From Pseudomonas orientalis (GTDB lineage: Bacteria > Pseudomonadota > Gammaproteobacteria > Pseudomonadales > Pseudomonadaceae), in the NCBI RefSeq assembly GCF_001439815.1, contig NZ_JYLM01000003.1, positions 248,001 to 312,000 on the forward strand: a stretch of DNA of 64,000 nt. The letters are read 5' to 3'. Positions 10,224 through 22,606 of the stretch are shown piece by piece (position 1 is the stretch's first letter; each line of letters begins with the position of its first letter). Below the pieces are notes generated by a model that was not told the DNA's origin, made no database searches, and saw only the letters and a list, made by a program, of their open reading frames with translations. A program made the position numbers and the translations under genes.

Positions 10224-10249
10224 AGGGGGCGAATCTTCATCCGCCCCCT
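10224..10249 (-). terminator. Probable gyrA terminator
   Basis: An 8-base stem (AGGGGGCG / CGCCCCCT) with a 10-base loop, 11 bases after the gyrA stop and followed on the minus strand by a T-rich stretch (TTGTTGTTTG). Confidence 0.65.
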
Positions 10250-10259
10250 GTGTGTCCGC

Positions 10260-12914
<2,655 letters not shown>

Positions 12915-13338
12915 GAGAAGCCTGATTCCTTTTTCGGGTGAAACCTCGTCACATCCATTCGGGACGAACGAAGCTCGCCGTTGCCGGCAGAGTGCCTGAC
13001 AACGACTTACGACAAATCAACGAGTTATGACACGGATCTGCACGTTATCGGCCACCCCTCGGGGCGGCCCTAGAAACCGCCGGATGTTATCACAATCGCC
13101 GCCACGCACCTATCCCCCTGATGCGCATGGAGGCTAGTAATTTGATGAATGACAGGCTTGAGGGGGACGAGAGGGGCTCTGAGGTGGGGTGGTGCTGTTT
13201 TTTGAGGGTGGATCCGGGCCTTTTATTGACTTTGAGGGCCAATCGGGGGCAAGCCCCCTCCCACATTTTGACGGTGTTCACAATTCAAGTGTGGGAGGGG
13301 GCTTGCCCCTGATAGCCATTGCACAGACACAACTACCC
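12915..13338. other. Intergenic region with gyrA leader and one REPIN
   Basis: 424 bases between the gyrA start and the mtnA stop. The gyrA-proximal part must hold the gyrA promoter and leader, though I cannot pick a convincing -35/-10 pair. The distal part contains the REP pair listed separately. Short frames here show no Shine-Dalgarno sequence and no recognisable product. Confidence 0.6.
13242..13313. repeat. REP pair of the GTGGGAGGGGGCTTGC family in reversed arrangement
   Basis: The arms read ATCGGGGGCAAGCCCCCTCC first and GTGGGAGGGGGCTTGCCCC second, the opposite order to the other pairs of this family in the window, so the TGTGGGAG ends face each other across a short spacer. Confidence 0.85.
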
Positions 13339-14409
13339 TCAATGCAGCCGCTTACGGCACATCAACCTCGCCAGCTTGGCGGTATCCGGCCGCTCCACCA
13401 CGCCTTTTTCCGTCACGATCACATCAATCAGATCGGCCGGCGTGACGTCGAATGCCGGGTTGAAGGCCTGCACCTCCAACCGCTGGCCGTTCACCTCCAG
13501 CAACTCACCGGCATCACGCTCTTCCAGGCTTACATCATCGCCGGTAGCCATCATCAGATCCAGGGTCGAGCTCGGCGCCACCACCATGAAGCGTACGCCG
13601 TGATGCATCGCGCAAACGGCCAGCTGATAGGTACCGATCGTGCTGATCACATCGCCATTGGCCGCGATGCAGTCCGCACCGACCACCACCCAGGTGACGC
13701 CTTTGGTCTTGAGGATATGCGCCCCGGCGGAGTCGGCATTTACCGTGACCGGAATACCGGCGCCGGCCAGCTCCCAGGCGGTCAGTCGCGAGCCTTGCAG
13801 CCACGGACGGGTTTCATTGGCATAGACCTGCTCGACCAGGCCTTCCAGGAACGCCGCGCGGATCACCCCAAGAGCCGTGCCGACACCGCCGGTGGCCAAC
13901 GCGCCAGCGTTGCCATGGGTCAGGATCGCCTGGGCATTGCCCTGATGCTTGCGAATGCGCTCAAGGCCCAATTGGGCCATGACCACATTGGCTTCGCGAT
14001 CGCTCTCATGAATCGCGATGGCTTCGGCTTCCAGCACCGCCAACGGGTCGGCGTGTTGCTTGAGACGGTCGAGGCGGTCGCGCATGCACTTCAACGCCCA
14101 GAACAGGTTGGATGCGGTGGGACGGGTATCGGCCAGCAATGCGTAGTCTTCTTCCCATGCCGCCTGCCAGTCGCCGCCCTCAGCAAGGCGCTCGCGCGCA
14201 GCCAGCACCAGGCCGTAGGCCGCACTGATCCCGATGGCCGACGCGCCGCGCACCACCCTCGCGCGAATGGCGGCGGCCACCTCGACGACGGTCGAGCATG
14301 CCAGCCAGCTTTCCCGGGCCGGCAGCGCGCGCTGATCGAGCAGGTGCAGCACGCCATCACGCCATTCGATGGCCTTCACCTTCTCCGCCGCCAACAGTCG
14401 GTCGCGCAT
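13339..14409 (-). CDS. mtnA: MtnA-family protein (methylthioribose-1-phosphate isomerase) lacking the catalytic cysteine
   Basis: 356 residues, full length for MtnA, in the position mtnA occupies between gyrA and the MTA deaminase gene in other pseudomonads. The family normally isomerises 5-methylthioribose 1-phosphate to the ribulose form in methionine salvage, using a Cys in THCN(T/A)GALAT and an Asp in GADR. Here residue 166 is Gly ([10 protein letters not shown]; codon GGC at 13914-13912), the second motif reads GAD246-Cys247 in place of GADR, the usual DxANKIGTY reads DVISTIGTY (255-257), and RGAPAIG reads RGASAIG. The Asp is kept. The reading frame is intact and [16 protein letters not shown] is normal, so this looks like loss of catalysis in a still-translated protein. 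Expression as an isomerase is doubtful. Confidence 0.85.
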   Translation of the reverse strand: MRDRLLAAEKVKAIEWRDGVLHLLDQRALPARESWLACSTVVEVAAAIRARVVRGASAIGISAAYGLVLAARERLAEGGDWQAAWEEDYALLADTRPTASNLFWALKCMRDRLDRLKQHADPLAVLEAEAIAIHESDREANVVMAQLGLERIRKHQGNAQAILTHGNAGALATGGVGTALGVIRAAFLEGLVEQVYANETRPWLQGSRLTAWELAGAGIPVTVNADSAGAHILKTKGVTWVVVGADCIAANGDVISTIGTYQLAVCAMHHGVRFMVVAPSSTLDLMMATGDDVSLEERDAGELLEVNGQRLEVQAFNPAFDVTPADLIDVIVTEKGVVERPDTAKLARLMCRKRLH

Positions 14410-14518
14410 CCCTTACCCCGTACTCATGAACAAAAGCCGCCGATTATAGCGATCCGCCAGCCGGGGCGCTCGGGTATACTTCGCCCTTCTTTTATAGCTG
14501 CCCAGGAAGAAGCCTGCG

Positions 14519-15850
14519 ATGACGCCCACTGCCGCTCCGCTCGACTTATTACTGCTGCCGACCTGGCTGGTACCCGTCGAACCCGCTGGCGTCGTGCTCA
14601 AGGAGCATGGCCTGGGTATCCGCGACGGCTGCATCGTATTTATCGGGCCGCGGGCGGCGGCATTGAAGCTTGAGGCGAGCGAAGTGCGCGAACTGCCGGG
14701 CATGCTGCTCAGCCCGGGCCTGATCAACGCCCACGGGCATGCGGCGATGAGCCTGTTTCGCGGCCTGGCCGATGACCTGCCGTTGATGACCTGGCTGGAA
14801 AAACACATCTGGCCCGCCGAGGCCAAGTGGGTCGATGAAGCCTTCGTGCGCGACGGCACTCAACTGGCCATCGCCGAGCAGCTCAAGGGCGGCATCACCT
14901 GCTTCTCCGATATGTATTTCTACCCCAAGGTCGCCAGCGATTGCGTGCACAACAGCGGCATGCGCGCGCAGATCGCCATTCCGATCCTCGACTTCCCGAT
15001 CCCGGGCGCCAGCAACGCCGACGAGGCGATTCGCCAGGGCATCGAGCTGTTCGGCGACCTCAAGCATCATCCACGCATCAAGATCACGTTCGGCCCCCAT
15101 GCGCCCTATACCGTCAACGATGGCAACCTGGAAAAGATCCGGATCATCGCCGAAGAGCTGGACGCCGCGATCCATATGCACGTGCACGAAACCGCCTTCG
15201 AAGTGCAGCAGGCCGTGGAACAGACCGGCGAGCGGCCACTGGCCCGCCTGGCTCGCCTTGGCCTGCTGGGCCCGCGCTTCCAGGCCGTTCATATGACCCA
15301 AATCAGCGAGGAGGACCTGGCTTTGCTGGTAGAAAGCAACACCAGCGTGATCCATTGCCCGGAATCGAACCTGAAACTGGCCAGCGGCTTCTGCCCGGTT
15401 GAACGCCTGTGGCAGGCTGGCGTCAATGTGGCTATAGGCACTGACGGCGCCGCCAGCAACAACGACCTCGACCTGTTGGGCGAAACCCGCACCGCCGCCA
15501 TGCTGGCCAAGGCCGTCGCCGGGTCGGCCACCGCGCTGGACGCCCATCGCGCGTTGCGCATGGCAACCCTCAATGGCGCGCGGGCCATGGGTCTGGACAG
15601 CCAGATCGGCTCGCTGGAAGTCGGCAAGGCTGCGGATATCGTCGCCTTCGATCTGTCGGGGCTGGCGCAGCAACCGATCTACGATCCGGTCTCGCAGCTT
15701 ATCTATGCCACCGGTCGCGATTGCGTGAAACACCTTTGGGTCGCCGGCAAGCAGTTGCTCGACGACCGACGATTGACCCGCATGGATGAAGCACAGTTGA
15801 CCACCACGGCCATTGCCTGGGGCCAACGCATCAGCGGGCACAGCGAATAA
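14519..15850 (+). CDS. mtaD: 5-methylthioadenosine / S-adenosylhomocysteine deaminase (TRZ/ATZ amidohydrolase)
   Basis: 443 residues, an amidohydrolase with metal ligands in [18 protein letters not shown], the later HMTQ and [12 protein letters not shown]. The orthologue in P. aeruginosa (PA3170) deaminates methylthioadenosine to methylthioinosine, which a dedicated phosphorylase then cleaves. It is divergent from mtnA with 109 bases between them, and AGGAAG precedes the ATG. The pairing with mtnA supports the methylthioadenosine role. Exact substrate range (SAH, adenosine) cannot be read from sequence. Confidence 0.88.
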   Translation: MTPTAAPLDLLLLPTWLVPVEPAGVVLKEHGLGIRDGCIVFIGPRAAALKLEASEVRELPGMLLSPGLINAHGHAAMSLFRGLADDLPLMTWLEKHIWPAEAKWVDEAFVRDGTQLAIAEQLKGGITCFSDMYFYPKVASDCVHNSGMRAQIAIPILDFPIPGASNADEAIRQGIELFGDLKHHPRIKITFGPHAPYTVNDGNLEKIRIIAEELDAAIHMHVHETAFEVQQAVEQTGERPLARLARLGLLGPRFQAVHMTQISEEDLALLVESNTSVIHCPESNLKLASGFCPVERLWQAGVNVAIGTDGAASNNDLDLLGETRTAAMLAKAVAGSATALDAHRALRMATLNGARAMGLDSQIGSLEVGKAADIVAFDLSGLAQQPIYDPVSQLIYATGRDCVKHLWVAGKQLLDDRRLTRMDEAQLTTTAIAWGQRISGHSE

Positions 15851-15879
15851 ACCGATTTATCAGATTCAGAGGATTCACC

Positions 15880-16578
15880 ATGAGCAACGTCGACCACGCC
15901 GAAATCGCCAAATTCGAAGCCCTGGCCCACCGCTGGTGGGACCGTGAGAGCGAGTTCAAGCCGCTGCACGACATCAACCCGCTGCGCGTCAACTGGATTG
16001 ACGAACGCGTCAACCTGGCCGGCAAAAAGGTGCTGGACGTGGGTTGCGGCGGTGGCATCCTCAGTGAAGCCATGGCCCTGCGCGGTGCTACCGTGATGGG
16101 CATCGACATGGGCGAGGCACCGCTGGCCGTGGCCCAGTTGCATCAGCTGGAGTCCGGGGTGAGCGTGGAGTACCGCCAGATCACCGCCGAAGCCCTGGCC
16201 GAGGAAATGCCCGAGCAGTTCGACGTGGTCACGTGCCTTGAAATGCTTGAACACGTGCCGGACCCGTCTTCGGTGATCCGCGCCTGCTTCCGCATGGTCA
16301 AGCCAGGCGGCCAGGTGTTTTTCTCCACCATCAACCGCAACCCCAAGGCTTATCTGTTCGCGATCATCGGCGCCGAATACATCATGAAGCTGCTGCCGCG
16401 CGGCACCCATGACTTCAAGAAGTTCATCCGCCCGTCCGAACTGGGCGCGTGGAGCCGCCAGGCCGGGCTGACCGTCAAGGACATCATCGGCCTGACCTAC
16501 AACCCGCTGACCAAGCACTACAAGCTGGTCAACGACGTCGACGTCAACTACATGATCCAGACCCTGCGCGAGGAGTAA
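15880..16578 (+). CDS. ubiG: Ubiquinone biosynthesis O-methyltransferase
   Basis: 232 residues, a class I SAM methyltransferase with motif [14 protein letters not shown] near residue 50, MGIDM and the acidic loop [13 protein letters not shown]. The N-terminal HRWWD and the C-terminal [12 protein letters not shown] are typical of UbiG. It performs both O-methylations in ubiquinone synthesis. It lies 29 bases after the deaminase gene, with AGAGGA before the start; its last codons (GAGGAG) supply the ribosome site for mupP. Confidence 0.95.
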   Translation: MSNVDHAEIAKFEALAHRWWDRESEFKPLHDINPLRVNWIDERVNLAGKKVLDVGCGGGILSEAMALRGATVMGIDMGEAPLAVAQLHQLESGVSVEYRQITAEALAEEMPEQFDVVTCLEMLEHVPDPSSVIRACFRMVKPGGQVFFSTINRNPKAYLFAIIGAEYIMKLLPRGTHDFKKFIRPSELGAWSRQAGLTVKDIIGLTYNPLTKHYKLVNDVDVNYMIQTLREE

Positions 16579-16582
16579 GCCT

Positions 16583-17254
16583 GTGAAGTTGCGAGCGGTT
16601 CTCTTCGACATGGACGGTACCCTGCTGGATACCGCGCCGGACTTTATCGCCATCTGCCAGGCCATGCGCGCCGACCGTGGCCTGCCGCCGATCAACGACC
16701 AGCATATCCGCGATGAAATCTCCGGCGGCGCGAAGGCGATGGTCGCCGTGACCTTCTCGATGGACCCGGAGTCGCCAGGTTTCGAAGCGCTGCGCCAGGA
16801 ATTCCTCGAGCGTTATCTCAAGGATTGCGCGGTGCACAGCAAACTGTTCGACGGCATGGCCGAGCTGCTGGAAGACATCGAGAAAGCCAGGTTGATCTGG
16901 GGCGTGGTCACCAACAAGCCGCTGCGCTTTGCCGAGCCGATCATGCAGCGACTGGGCCTGGCCGAACGCTCGGCCGTGCTGATCTGCCCGGACCACGTGA
17001 AGAACAGCAAGCCGGACCCGGAACCGATGATCCTGGCGTGCAAGATGCTCGACCTGGACCCGGCCAGCGTGTTGTTCGTCGGTGATGATCTGCGTGATAT
17101 CGAATCCGGTCGCGATGCCGGTACGCGCACGGCGGCGGTCACCTACGGCTATATCCATCCGGACGACAACCCGCGTCACTGGGGTGCGGACGTGGTGGTG
17201 GATCACCCGCTGGAACTGCGCAAGGTGCTGGATAACGCGCTGTGCAGTTGCTGA
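16583..17254 (+). CDS. mupP: N-acetylmuramic acid 6-phosphate phosphatase
   Basis: 223 residues, a HAD hydrolase with nucleophile motif [16 protein letters not shown] (motif II), the lysine in KNSKPDPEP and the acidic pair in [12 protein letters not shown]. Located right after ubiG, as in P. aeruginosa PA3172, where MupP dephosphorylates MurNAc-6-phosphate in the cell-wall recycling bypass that gives intrinsic fosfomycin tolerance. It starts at GTG 16583, four bases after the ubiG stop. Older annotations call it phosphoglycolate phosphatase (Gph), which the motifs alone do not exclude. Confidence 0.9.
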   Translation: MKLRAVLFDMDGTLLDTAPDFIAICQAMRADRGLPPINDQHIRDEISGGAKAMVAVTFSMDPESPGFEALRQEFLERYLKDCAVHSKLFDGMAELLEDIEKARLIWGVVTNKPLRFAEPIMQRLGLAERSAVLICPDHVKNSKPDPEPMILACKMLDLDPASVLFVGDDLRDIESGRDAGTRTAAVTYGYIHPDDNPRHWGADVVVDHPLELRKVLDNALCSC

Positions 17255-17289
17255 TGGCTTGCCGATCTTACTGACCGATGAAAATCCAA

Positions 17290-17375
17290 TGTGGGAGGGG
17301 GCTTGCTCCCGCAGTGTGTCAGTCACTGCATTTTGTGACTGATCCACCGCTATCGGGAGCAAGCCCCCTCCCACA
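17290..17375. repeat. REPIN, GTGGGAGGGGGCTTGC family
   Basis: Inverted arms TGTGGGAGGGGGCTTGCTCC and the complement ending CCCCCTCCCACA, between mupP and the SDR gene. Confidence 0.9.
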
Positions 17376-17410
17376 GTTGATCTTCGGCGTTTTCGAATTT
17401 GAGGTTATTT

Positions 17411-18151
17411 ATGTTTGATTACTCTGCCCCTCCAGAACTGCTCAAAGGCCGGGTCATCCTGGTCACCGGCGCCGGTCGTGGAATCGGCGCGGCGGCGGCG
17501 AAAACCTACGCCGCCCACGGTGCCACCGTGCTGCTGCTGGGCAAGACCGAAGCCAACCTGGCACAGGTGTATGATGAAATCGAAGCCGCCGGCCAGCCGC
17601 AGCCCGTGGTGATCCCGTTCAACCTGGAGACCGCCCTGCCCCATCAATACGATGAGCTGGCGGCGATGATCGAAAAGGCGTTCGGCCACCTCGACGGCCT
17701 GCTGCACAACGCCTCGATCATCGGCCCGCGCACGCCCATCGAACAATTGTCCGGCGAGAACTTCATGCGAGTGATGCACGTCAACGTCAACGCGATGTTC
17801 ATGCTGACCAGCACCCTGCTGCCGCTGCTCAAGCTGTCCCAGGATGCGTCGGTGGTGTTCACCTCCAGCAGCGTCGGGCGCAAGGGTCGAGCGTATTGGG
17901 GCGCTTACGGTGTGTCGAAGTTTGCCACTGAAGGCTTGATGCAAACCCTGGCCGACGAGCTCGAAGACGTCGCCGCCGTGCGCGCCAACAGCATCAACCC
18001 GGGCGGTACGCGCACCAGCATGCGGGCCCAGGCGTACCCGGGTGAAAACCCGATGGAACGGCCGGCGCCGGAAGACATCATGCCGGTGTACCTGTACCTG
18101 ATGGGGCCGGACAGTGCGGGCATCAATGGGCAGGCATTTGATGCGCAATAA
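17411..18151 (+). CDS. yciK: YciK-type short-chain dehydrogenase/reductase
   Basis: 246 residues. Cofactor motif TGAGRGIG, NNAG equivalent HNAS, and the catalytic Ser and YxxxK in FTSSSVGRKGRAYWGAYGVSKFA. Start at MFDYSAPPELL, with GAGGTT 4 bases before the ATG. The same gene follows mupP in P. aeruginosa (PA3173). YciK proteins are classical SDRs of unassigned substrate; no substrate can be inferred here. Confidence 0.85.
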   Translation: MFDYSAPPELLKGRVILVTGAGRGIGAAAAKTYAAHGATVLLLGKTEANLAQVYDEIEAAGQPQPVVIPFNLETALPHQYDELAAMIEKAFGHLDGLLHNASIIGPRTPIEQLSGENFMRVMHVNVNAMFMLTSTLLPLLKLSQDASVVFTSSSVGRKGRAYWGAYGVSKFATEGLMQTLADELEDVAAVRANSINPGGTRTSMRAQAYPGENPMERPAPEDIMPVYLYLMGPDSAGINGQAFDAQ

Positions 18152-18175
18152 CCCCTGACACAACCTAAATCAAAA

Positions 18176-18265
18176 TGTGGGAGGAGGCTTGCCCCCGATT
18201 GCGGTGGATCAGCCCATGAATCTGTTGGCTGACACTCCGCTATCGGGGGCAAGCCCCCTCCCACA
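18176..18265. repeat. REPIN, GTGGGAGGGGGCTTGC family
   Basis: Inverted arms TGTGGGAGGAGGCTTGCCCC and ATCGGGGGCAAGCCCCCTCC, just outside the yciK stop; the first arm carries one G-to-A change. Confidence 0.9.
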
Positions 18266-18283
18266 TTGGTATTGCAGCGCTTG

Positions 18284-19798
18284 TCAGTTTTTTACCACTT
18301 CCTCGAGCGTGAAGCGGCCCAACGGGTTCTGCAGGAAGTTGCTCACATTCTTGCGTGAGATGTTGATGTACGGGCTGTAGTACAGGTCAATCCAGTTCAC
18401 GTCCTGTTTCGCCAGTTTCTGCAACTCCACATACATCTGCTCACGCTTGGCCGGGTCGGCCTCGATGCGCGCCTGCGCCACCAGGGCCTTGACCTTGTCA
18501 TTCTTGTAACGGGTCATGTAGTTCTGGTTGGTGTCGTGGCCCAGCACGAAGGTGGTCTTCTGGTCCGGGTCGAGGATGTCGTTGGTCCAGTACATCACCG
18601 AAATATCGTACTCACCGTCCACCAGCATCTGCCAGCTCTGGGTCGGGTCGACCTTTTGCAGGTTGGCGGTGACGCCGACTTTGGCCAGTTGGTCCTTGAT
18701 GATCACCGCAATCTGCTCGTCGGCCTCGTTGCCGGCGTTGACCACGTAATTGAGCTTGAGGTCCTTGGCGCCTGCATCGGCCAGCAGCTTTTTCGCCGCA
18801 GTCGGGTCATACGGGCGTTGCAGGTTATTGGCGTAGTGGTAAAGCGAGCCTTTCGGGATGTAGGAATAAGCCACGGTGCCTTGACCGTAAGTGGCGGTCT
18901 TCACCAGCGATTGTTTGTCGATGGCCATGTCCAGCGCTTCACGCACCTCTGGCTTGGCCAGCAGGCCGTGCGCGTGGTTGATCAGCAGGTGGTCTTCGCG
19001 GGTGGACGGGTCGGCATGGATCACCACGTTCGGGTCTTTCTTCAGCTCTTCAACGCGGGAGAAAGGTACGAAGATCGCCGTGTCCAGTTCGTTGTTCTGC
19101 ACCATGCGCATGCGTGTGTTGTCGTCTGTGACCGACACCCACTCCACACCGTCCAGGCTGACGTTGCCGGCCTGCCAGAAGTTCGGGTTCTTCTTCAGGA
19201 TCACGCGGTCGCCCTTGCGCCATTCGTCCACGGTGAAGGCGCCGGAGGTCACCGGGTTTTCCGAGTAGGCGTCTTCGCCCATTGTCGTCATGGCTTTTTC
19301 CGACAGGATCGACACCGTTGGCGACGCCAATTGCGAGAGAAACGCCACCGCCGGGGTTTTCAGGGTGACCACCAGCGTTTTCCCATCGCTGGCCTTGGCG
19401 GTATCGATCAGGCTGAACGGGTCACTCCACAGCGAGGCCTTGTTATCGCGGATGCGCAACAGGCTGAACGCCGCGTCGCTGGCGGTGATCGGCGAGCCGT
19501 CGGAGAACTTCGCGTCGCGCAACGTGAAGGTGTAGGTCAGGCCGTCCTTGGAAATCTCCCAGCTTTGCGCCAGGCCCGGTTCCATTTTGGTGCCCAGATT
19601 ATCCACCCGCACCAGGGTGTCGTAGACGTTGGCAAATACCCAGGTATCGCGGTTCTGCGCGCTTTTGATCGGGTCAAAGGTGGTGCTGTCTTCACGGCAA
19701 CCGATGGTCAGCACGCCGGCAGCCTGGGCCAGGCCGGCAGTGAGGGACCAGGCGGTCAGCGTGGCGGCGGCGAGCAATTTCAGGTGGCGCGATTGCAT
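18284..19798 (-). CDS. Peptide ABC transporter substrate-binding protein (SBP family 5)
   Basis: 504 residues with a signal peptide ending in GLAQA-AGVL, so exported to the periplasm. The body is a DppA/OppA-type binding protein: GLAQSWEISKDGLTYTFTLR, then the SDGSPITASD stretch, and YDISVMYWTNDILDPD near the C-terminal lobe. It captures short peptides or related compounds and delivers them to the permease. It is the last gene of the iminopeptidase-transporter operon, overlapping the ATPase gene by 19 bases; placing the binding protein last is unusual for this transporter class. Confidence 0.9.
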   Translation of the reverse strand: MQSRHLKLLAAATLTAWSLTAGLAQAAGVLTIGCREDSTTFDPIKSAQNRDTWVFANVYDTLVRVDNLGTKMEPGLAQSWEISKDGLTYTFTLRDAKFSDGSPITASDAAFSLLRIRDNKASLWSDPFSLIDTAKASDGKTLVVTLKTPAVAFLSQLASPTVSILSEKAMTTMGEDAYSENPVTSGAFTVDEWRKGDRVILKKNPNFWQAGNVSLDGVEWVSVTDDNTRMRMVQNNELDTAIFVPFSRVEELKKDPNVVIHADPSTREDHLLINHAHGLLAKPEVREALDMAIDKQSLVKTATYGQGTVAYSYIPKGSLYHYANNLQRPYDPTAAKKLLADAGAKDLKLNYVVNAGNEADEQIAVIIKDQLAKVGVTANLQKVDPTQSWQMLVDGEYDISVMYWTNDILDPDQKTTFVLGHDTNQNYMTRYKNDKVKALVAQARIEADPAKREQMYVELQKLAKQDVNWIDLYYSPYINISRKNVSNFLQNPLGRFTLEEVVKN

Positions 19799-20799
19799 GT
19801 CATAACTCCTTGTTCATGATGGGCAGGAAGGGGCAAAGGGTGTTCAAGCACGCAACTGTACCGGTGCTCGTGCAGTGAATGGGTGGGCGGCAACACCACG
19901 GAACACATGGCCTGGGCGTAGCGGCAACGCGGGTGAAACGCGCAACCTGCGGGCAAATTCAACGGGCTTGGTGGCTCGCCGGGCAGCGGCTGCGCGGGTA
20001 ACGGAGAATGGGGATCAATCTGCGGAATCGCCTCGATCAACGCCGCCGTATAGGGATGGCGCGGCGCAGTGAACACCGCTTCCACCGGCCCCTCCTCGAC
20101 GATCCTGCCCAGGTACATCACCGCCACGCGGTCGCACAGGCGCCGCACGATGGCCAGGTCATGAGCGATAAACAGGATCGCCAGGTTCATGCGCTGTTGC
20201 AGTTCCAGCAGCAGATTGATGATCTGGCCCTGGATCGACACATCCAGCGCCGCCACGCATTCGTCGGCGATGATCAGGCGCGGCTCCACCGCCAGCGCCC
20301 GGGCGATCCCCACGCGCTGGCATTGGCCGCCACTGAGGGAGCCGGGTTTGCGCGAGGCCAGTTCAGGGCGCAGGCCAACCAGTTCGAGCAGTTCATCGAC
20401 ACGGGCGCGGACAGTTTCCGGCGCCACCTTGCGCTGCACCCGCAACACTTCGGCCAGGGTCTCGCCGACGGTGTGACGCGGATTCAGGGCGGCGTAGGGG
20501 TCCTGAAAGATCATCGCGGTTTCCTGGCGCAACCGCGCAATATCGATAGCGCTGCCCTGGGCCATGTCGACGCCGTCGAACAGCACTTGCCCGGCGCTGA
20601 TCGGATTCAGATGCAAGATAGCCCGGCCCAGCGTGCTTTTACCGCTGCCGGACTCGCCCACCAGCCCGAGGGTTGCACCGGCGGCCAGATTCAGCGACAC
20701 CCCGTTCACCGCCCTCACCGACTGCTTGTTCAACCCGAACAGGCCACTGCCGGACGCGGCAAAGCGCACCTCCAGGTCCTTGATCTGCAACAGGCTCAT
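19780..20799 (-). CDS. Peptide ABC transporter ATPase (DppF-like)
   Basis: 339 residues. Walker A GESGSGKST, signature LSGGQCQRVG, Walker B LIIADECVAALD, H-loop FIAHD. The C-terminal oligopeptide-transporter extension with a Cys cluster (CAFHPRCRYAQAMC) may bind an iron-sulphur cluster as in DppD/F proteins. In most relatives Walker B reads DEPVSALD; the Pro is Cys here. Start taken at MSLLQIKDL. It overlaps the preceding ATPase gene by 4 bases. Confidence 0.9.
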   Translation of the reverse strand: MSLLQIKDLEVRFAASGSGLFGLNKQSVRAVNGVSLNLAAGATLGLVGESGSGKSTLGRAILHLNPISAGQVLFDGVDMAQGSAIDIARLRQETAMIFQDPYAALNPRHTVGETLAEVLRVQRKVAPETVRARVDELLELVGLRPELASRKPGSLSGGQCQRVGIARALAVEPRLIIADECVAALDVSIQGQIINLLLELQQRMNLAILFIAHDLAIVRRLCDRVAVMYLGRIVEEGPVEAVFTAPRHPYTAALIEAIPQIDPHSPLPAQPLPGEPPSPLNLPAGCAFHPRCRYAQAMCSVVLPPTHSLHEHRYSCVLEHPLPLPAHHEQGVMTCNRAT

Positions 20800-21752
20800 G
20801 GGCGTCCTCCCAAGGGATAGTGACAGGCAACCCGTGCGCCTTGCGGCAACAGCTCGGTACACAGGGCACCGACCTGCGGGCAGCGGGGGTTGAAGCGGCA
20901 CCCGTCAGGCAATGCGTCGAGCAGCGGCGGCTGGCCAGGGATGGTGCGCAGCAACGCATGGCCGCTGCTGTGGGCCGGCTGGCAATCGATCAGGCCGGCG
21001 GTGTACGGATGCCGTGGCTGGGCCAGCAGTTCGTATTTGCTGCCGTGCTCGCACAGGCGCCCGGCGTACATCACCGCGATGGAGTCGCAGCTTTGCGCCA
21101 CCACGCCCAGGTCATGGGTGATCATGATGATCGACAGGCCGCGCTTGTCGCGAAGCTCGAGCAACAGCCGCAGGATTTGCGCCTGCACCGTCACATCCAG
21201 GGCGGTGGTGGGTTCGTCGGCGATCAGCACCTTCGGGTTGCAGCCCAGGGCCACCGCAATCATCGCGCGCTGGCGCATGCCGCCGGAAAATTCATGGGGA
21301 TAGTTGTCGACACGGGCTTGCGGGTCGGGAATCCCCACTTGGCGCAGCACATCGATGGCCTGCAGGCGCGCATCTTTTTTCGAGACGCCCTGATGCAGGC
21401 GGATGCCCTCGGCGATCTGCTCGCCAATGCGCATCAACGGATCCAGGTGACTGCTGGGGTTCTGGAAGATCATGCCCAACTGCCCGCCACGGACGGCGCG
21501 CATGCCGGCGTCATCCAGGCGCAACAGATCCTGGCCCGCCAGATGTACCGTGCCGCCGTGCACCCGCAGGTTGGGCGACGGCAACAGGCGCATCAGGCCG
21601 CGACACGCCAGGGTCTTGCCCGAACCGCTTTCACCGACCAACCCCAGGATCTCGCCTTCGGCCAGGTCGAAGGACACGCGGTCGACCAGGGTCAACTCGC
21701 GCCCGGCATTATTGGCGATCACGCTGAGGTCGCGCACTTGCAACAGGCTCAT
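20796..21752 (-). CDS. Peptide ABC transporter ATPase (DppD-like)
   Basis: 318 residues. Walker [10 protein letters not shown], signature [12 protein letters not shown], Walker [14 protein letters not shown]-loop MITHD, and a C-terminal Cys-rich tail ([15 protein letters not shown]). It pairs with the DppF-like ATPase to drive the permease dimer at the inner membrane. Start at MSLLQVRDL, overlapping the permease gene upstream by 4 bases. Confidence 0.9.
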   Translation of the reverse strand: MSLLQVRDLSVIANNAGRELTLVDRVSFDLAEGEILGLVGESGSGKTLACRGLMRLLPSPNLRVHGGTVHLAGQDLLRLDDAGMRAVRGGQLGMIFQNPSSHLDPLMRIGEQIAEGIRLHQGVSKKDARLQAIDVLRQVGIPDPQARVDNYPHEFSGGMRQRAMIAVALGCNPKVLIADEPTTALDVTVQAQILRLLLELRDKRGLSIIMITHDLGVVAQSCDSIAVMYAGRLCEHGSKYELLAQPRHPYTAGLIDCQPAHSSGHALLRTIPGQPPLLDALPDGCRFNPRCPQVGALCTELLPQGARVACHYPLGGRP

Positions 21753-22606
21753 GAACGATCCCCCAGAACGTGCGCCACACCATCGGCCAGTAGACTGAAA
21801 CCCATGGCCAGGGTCACGATGGCCAGCCCTGGAAAGGTGCAAATCCACCAGGCGGTGGTGATAAACGCCTGGCCCTCGGCGACCATCGTGCCCCATTCGG
21901 CGGTCGGTGGTTGCACGCCCAGGCCCAGGTAGCTCACCGCAGCACCGTTGAGCAGCACCAGCACCGCGTCGGACATGGAAAACACAATCGAGCCAAACAG
22001 CGCATTGGGCAGCAAATGCCGGAACAGAATGCGCCCATGGCCAAAACCCAGGCTCCTGGCGGCCAGGGCAAAGTCGCTCTCCTTGAGTACCAGGATCTGC
22101 GAGCGGATCAACCGCGCATACGAGACCCAGCCCACCAGCGCCATCGCAATGTAAAAGCTCTGCAGCCCAGGCCCGAGAATGGCCATGATCGCCAGCATCA
22201 ATACCAGGAACGGGAACGCCAGGACCACATCGATCACGCGCATGCACACACTGTCCAGGCGCCCGCCGATATAACCGGAAACCGCGCCGATGAAGGTGCC
22301 GATCAAGAAGGGGAAGATCACCCCGACAATCGCCAGCTGCAGGTCGATGCGCGCGCCCCAGATCACCCGCGAAAGCACGTCGCGGCCGTAGTTATCGGTG
22401 CCGAACAGGTGCGCAGAACCGGGCGCCAGCAGACTCATATCGGTATTCTGCGCAATCGGGTCATAGGGCGCGATCCACGGCGCGAACAGCGCCAGGATCA
22501 ACCACGTGAGCAGTATCAACAGGCCCCACGCGGCGGTCAGCCGACCGTTGCGAAAACCCAGGCGCAGACGCAGACGCCAGGGCGCTATCAATGGGCGGCT
22601 GCTCAT
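21749..22606 (-). CDS. Peptide ABC transporter permease (DppC-like)
   Basis: 285 residues, six membrane segments. The N-terminal region contains the HLFGTDNYGRDVLSRVIWGAR signature of DppC/OppC, and the EAA coupling loop is ALAARSLGFGHGRILFRHLLPN. Start at MSSRPLIAPW, in a 4-base ATGA overlap with the DppB-like gene. Confidence 0.92.
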   Translation of the reverse strand: MSSRPLIAPWRLRLRLGFRNGRLTAAWGLLILLTWLILALFAPWIAPYDPIAQNTDMSLLAPGSAHLFGTDNYGRDVLSRVIWGARIDLQLAIVGVIFPFLIGTFIGAVSGYIGGRLDSVCMRVIDVVLAFPFLVLMLAIMAILGPGLQSFYIAMALVGWVSYARLIRSQILVLKESDFALAARSLGFGHGRILFRHLLPNALFGSIVFSMSDAVLVLLNGAAVSYLGLGVQPPTAEWGTMVAEGQAFITTAWWICTFPGLAIVTLAMGFSLLADGVAHVLGDRS

